A stretch of DNA of 64,000 bases, taken from the NCBI GenBank assembly GCA_022578605.1, contig MU394058.1:310001-374000 (forward strand), written 5' to 3'. Within the stretch, counting starts at the first letter, position 1, and every line of letters starts with the position of its first letter. This DNA comes from Camillea tinctor. Lineage: Eukaryota; Ascomycota; Sordariomycetes; Xylariales; Xylariaceae. A program made the translations under genes and the position numbers. This document shows positions 63,858-64,000 of the stretch, piece by piece. Below the pieces are notes generated by a model. It worked only from the letters and a program-made list of their open reading frames with translations. It was not told the DNA's origin and searched no databases.

Positions 63858-64000
63858 TTCTTCAAAAGCACCACTCTTGTGAGAATGTAATTGCTATTCT
63901 TCTATGTGTTGTTGTGGTTGATTGGAAGAATAGATGGATGGTGATGTGATGGGTTAAGAGTATAAGGTTGTTAGCCGTTCTTGGGAATATTTGGGGGGAG
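63858..64000 (-). promoter_or_regulatory. med4 upstream region (partial)
   Basis: The last 143 bp of the window, upstream of the med4 start; no specific element recognised. Confidence 0.4.

Noticed and set aside
1..64000. CRISPR arrays, rRNA genes, bacterial operons
   Set aside because: None seen; the spliced genes show this is fungal nuclear DNA, and no regularly spaced direct repeats were found.

Overview
This is eukaryotic nuclear DNA from a filamentous ascomycete (Pezizomycotina, most likely a Sordariomycete). The genes are short and many are split by 54-270 bp introns with GT(A/G)AGT-like donors and CTAAC/CTAAT branch points. Several products have clear Neurospora/Aspergillus-type orthologues (MTHFR, Ras, Lcp5, TM9, Med4). 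Intergenic DNA is long, AT-rich and full of TAGGTA/TACCTA words and pyrimidine tracts. Exon structures below were worked out by hand from reading-frame continuity and splice signals; no transcript or database was consulted.

Layout. 1-10.5 kb: 3' end of a SNF2-family ATPase, a gene-poor stretch with decayed repeats, methylenetetrahydrofolate reductase, and an eight-exon molybdopterin-binding-domain gene with a 9-nt microexon. 10.5-17.4 kb: no gene found. 17.4-24 kb: a four-exon Ras GTPase and a 1261-residue protein with five Zn2Cys6-like cysteine clusters, polyQ and a second Cys-rich region. 25.4-31.6 kb (minus strand): an amino-acid permease, a basic hypothetical protein, and a coiled-coil plus vWA-like protein. 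33.8-40.6 kb: a flavin monooxygenase with a GC-AG intron, a tRNA-derived SINE-like relic, Lcp5/neuroguidin (minus) and a TM9 (EMP70) protein. 42.4-45 kb: a small secreted protein and a GSA-type aminotransferase. 46.2-58.8 kb: a very large fused heme dioxygenase/P450, a divergent DUF2235 hydrolase and a fucose-lectin-like gene. 59.8-64 kb: a hexapeptide acetyltransferase, a tRNA-Pro(AGG) with intron, and Mediator subunit Med4.

Most genes are independent housekeeping loci. The part most like a functional neighbourhood is 46-59 kb. There a fatty-acid dioxygenase-P450 (Ppo/linoleate diol synthase family) is transcribed away from a DUF2235 alpha/beta-hydrolase-like gene across a 1.5-kb shared upstream region, with a sugar-binding lectin next to it. 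The oxygenase is the main candidate for something undescribed. It has two N-terminal membrane segments, intact dioxygenase and P450 haem ligands, apparent loss of the ANxxQ hydroperoxide-isomerase residues, and a ~725-residue Ser/Thr/Pro/Gln-rich tail ending in four copies of a WFFPxES...PDHLKxPG motif. The five-cluster cysteine protein at 20-24 kb is the second candidate.
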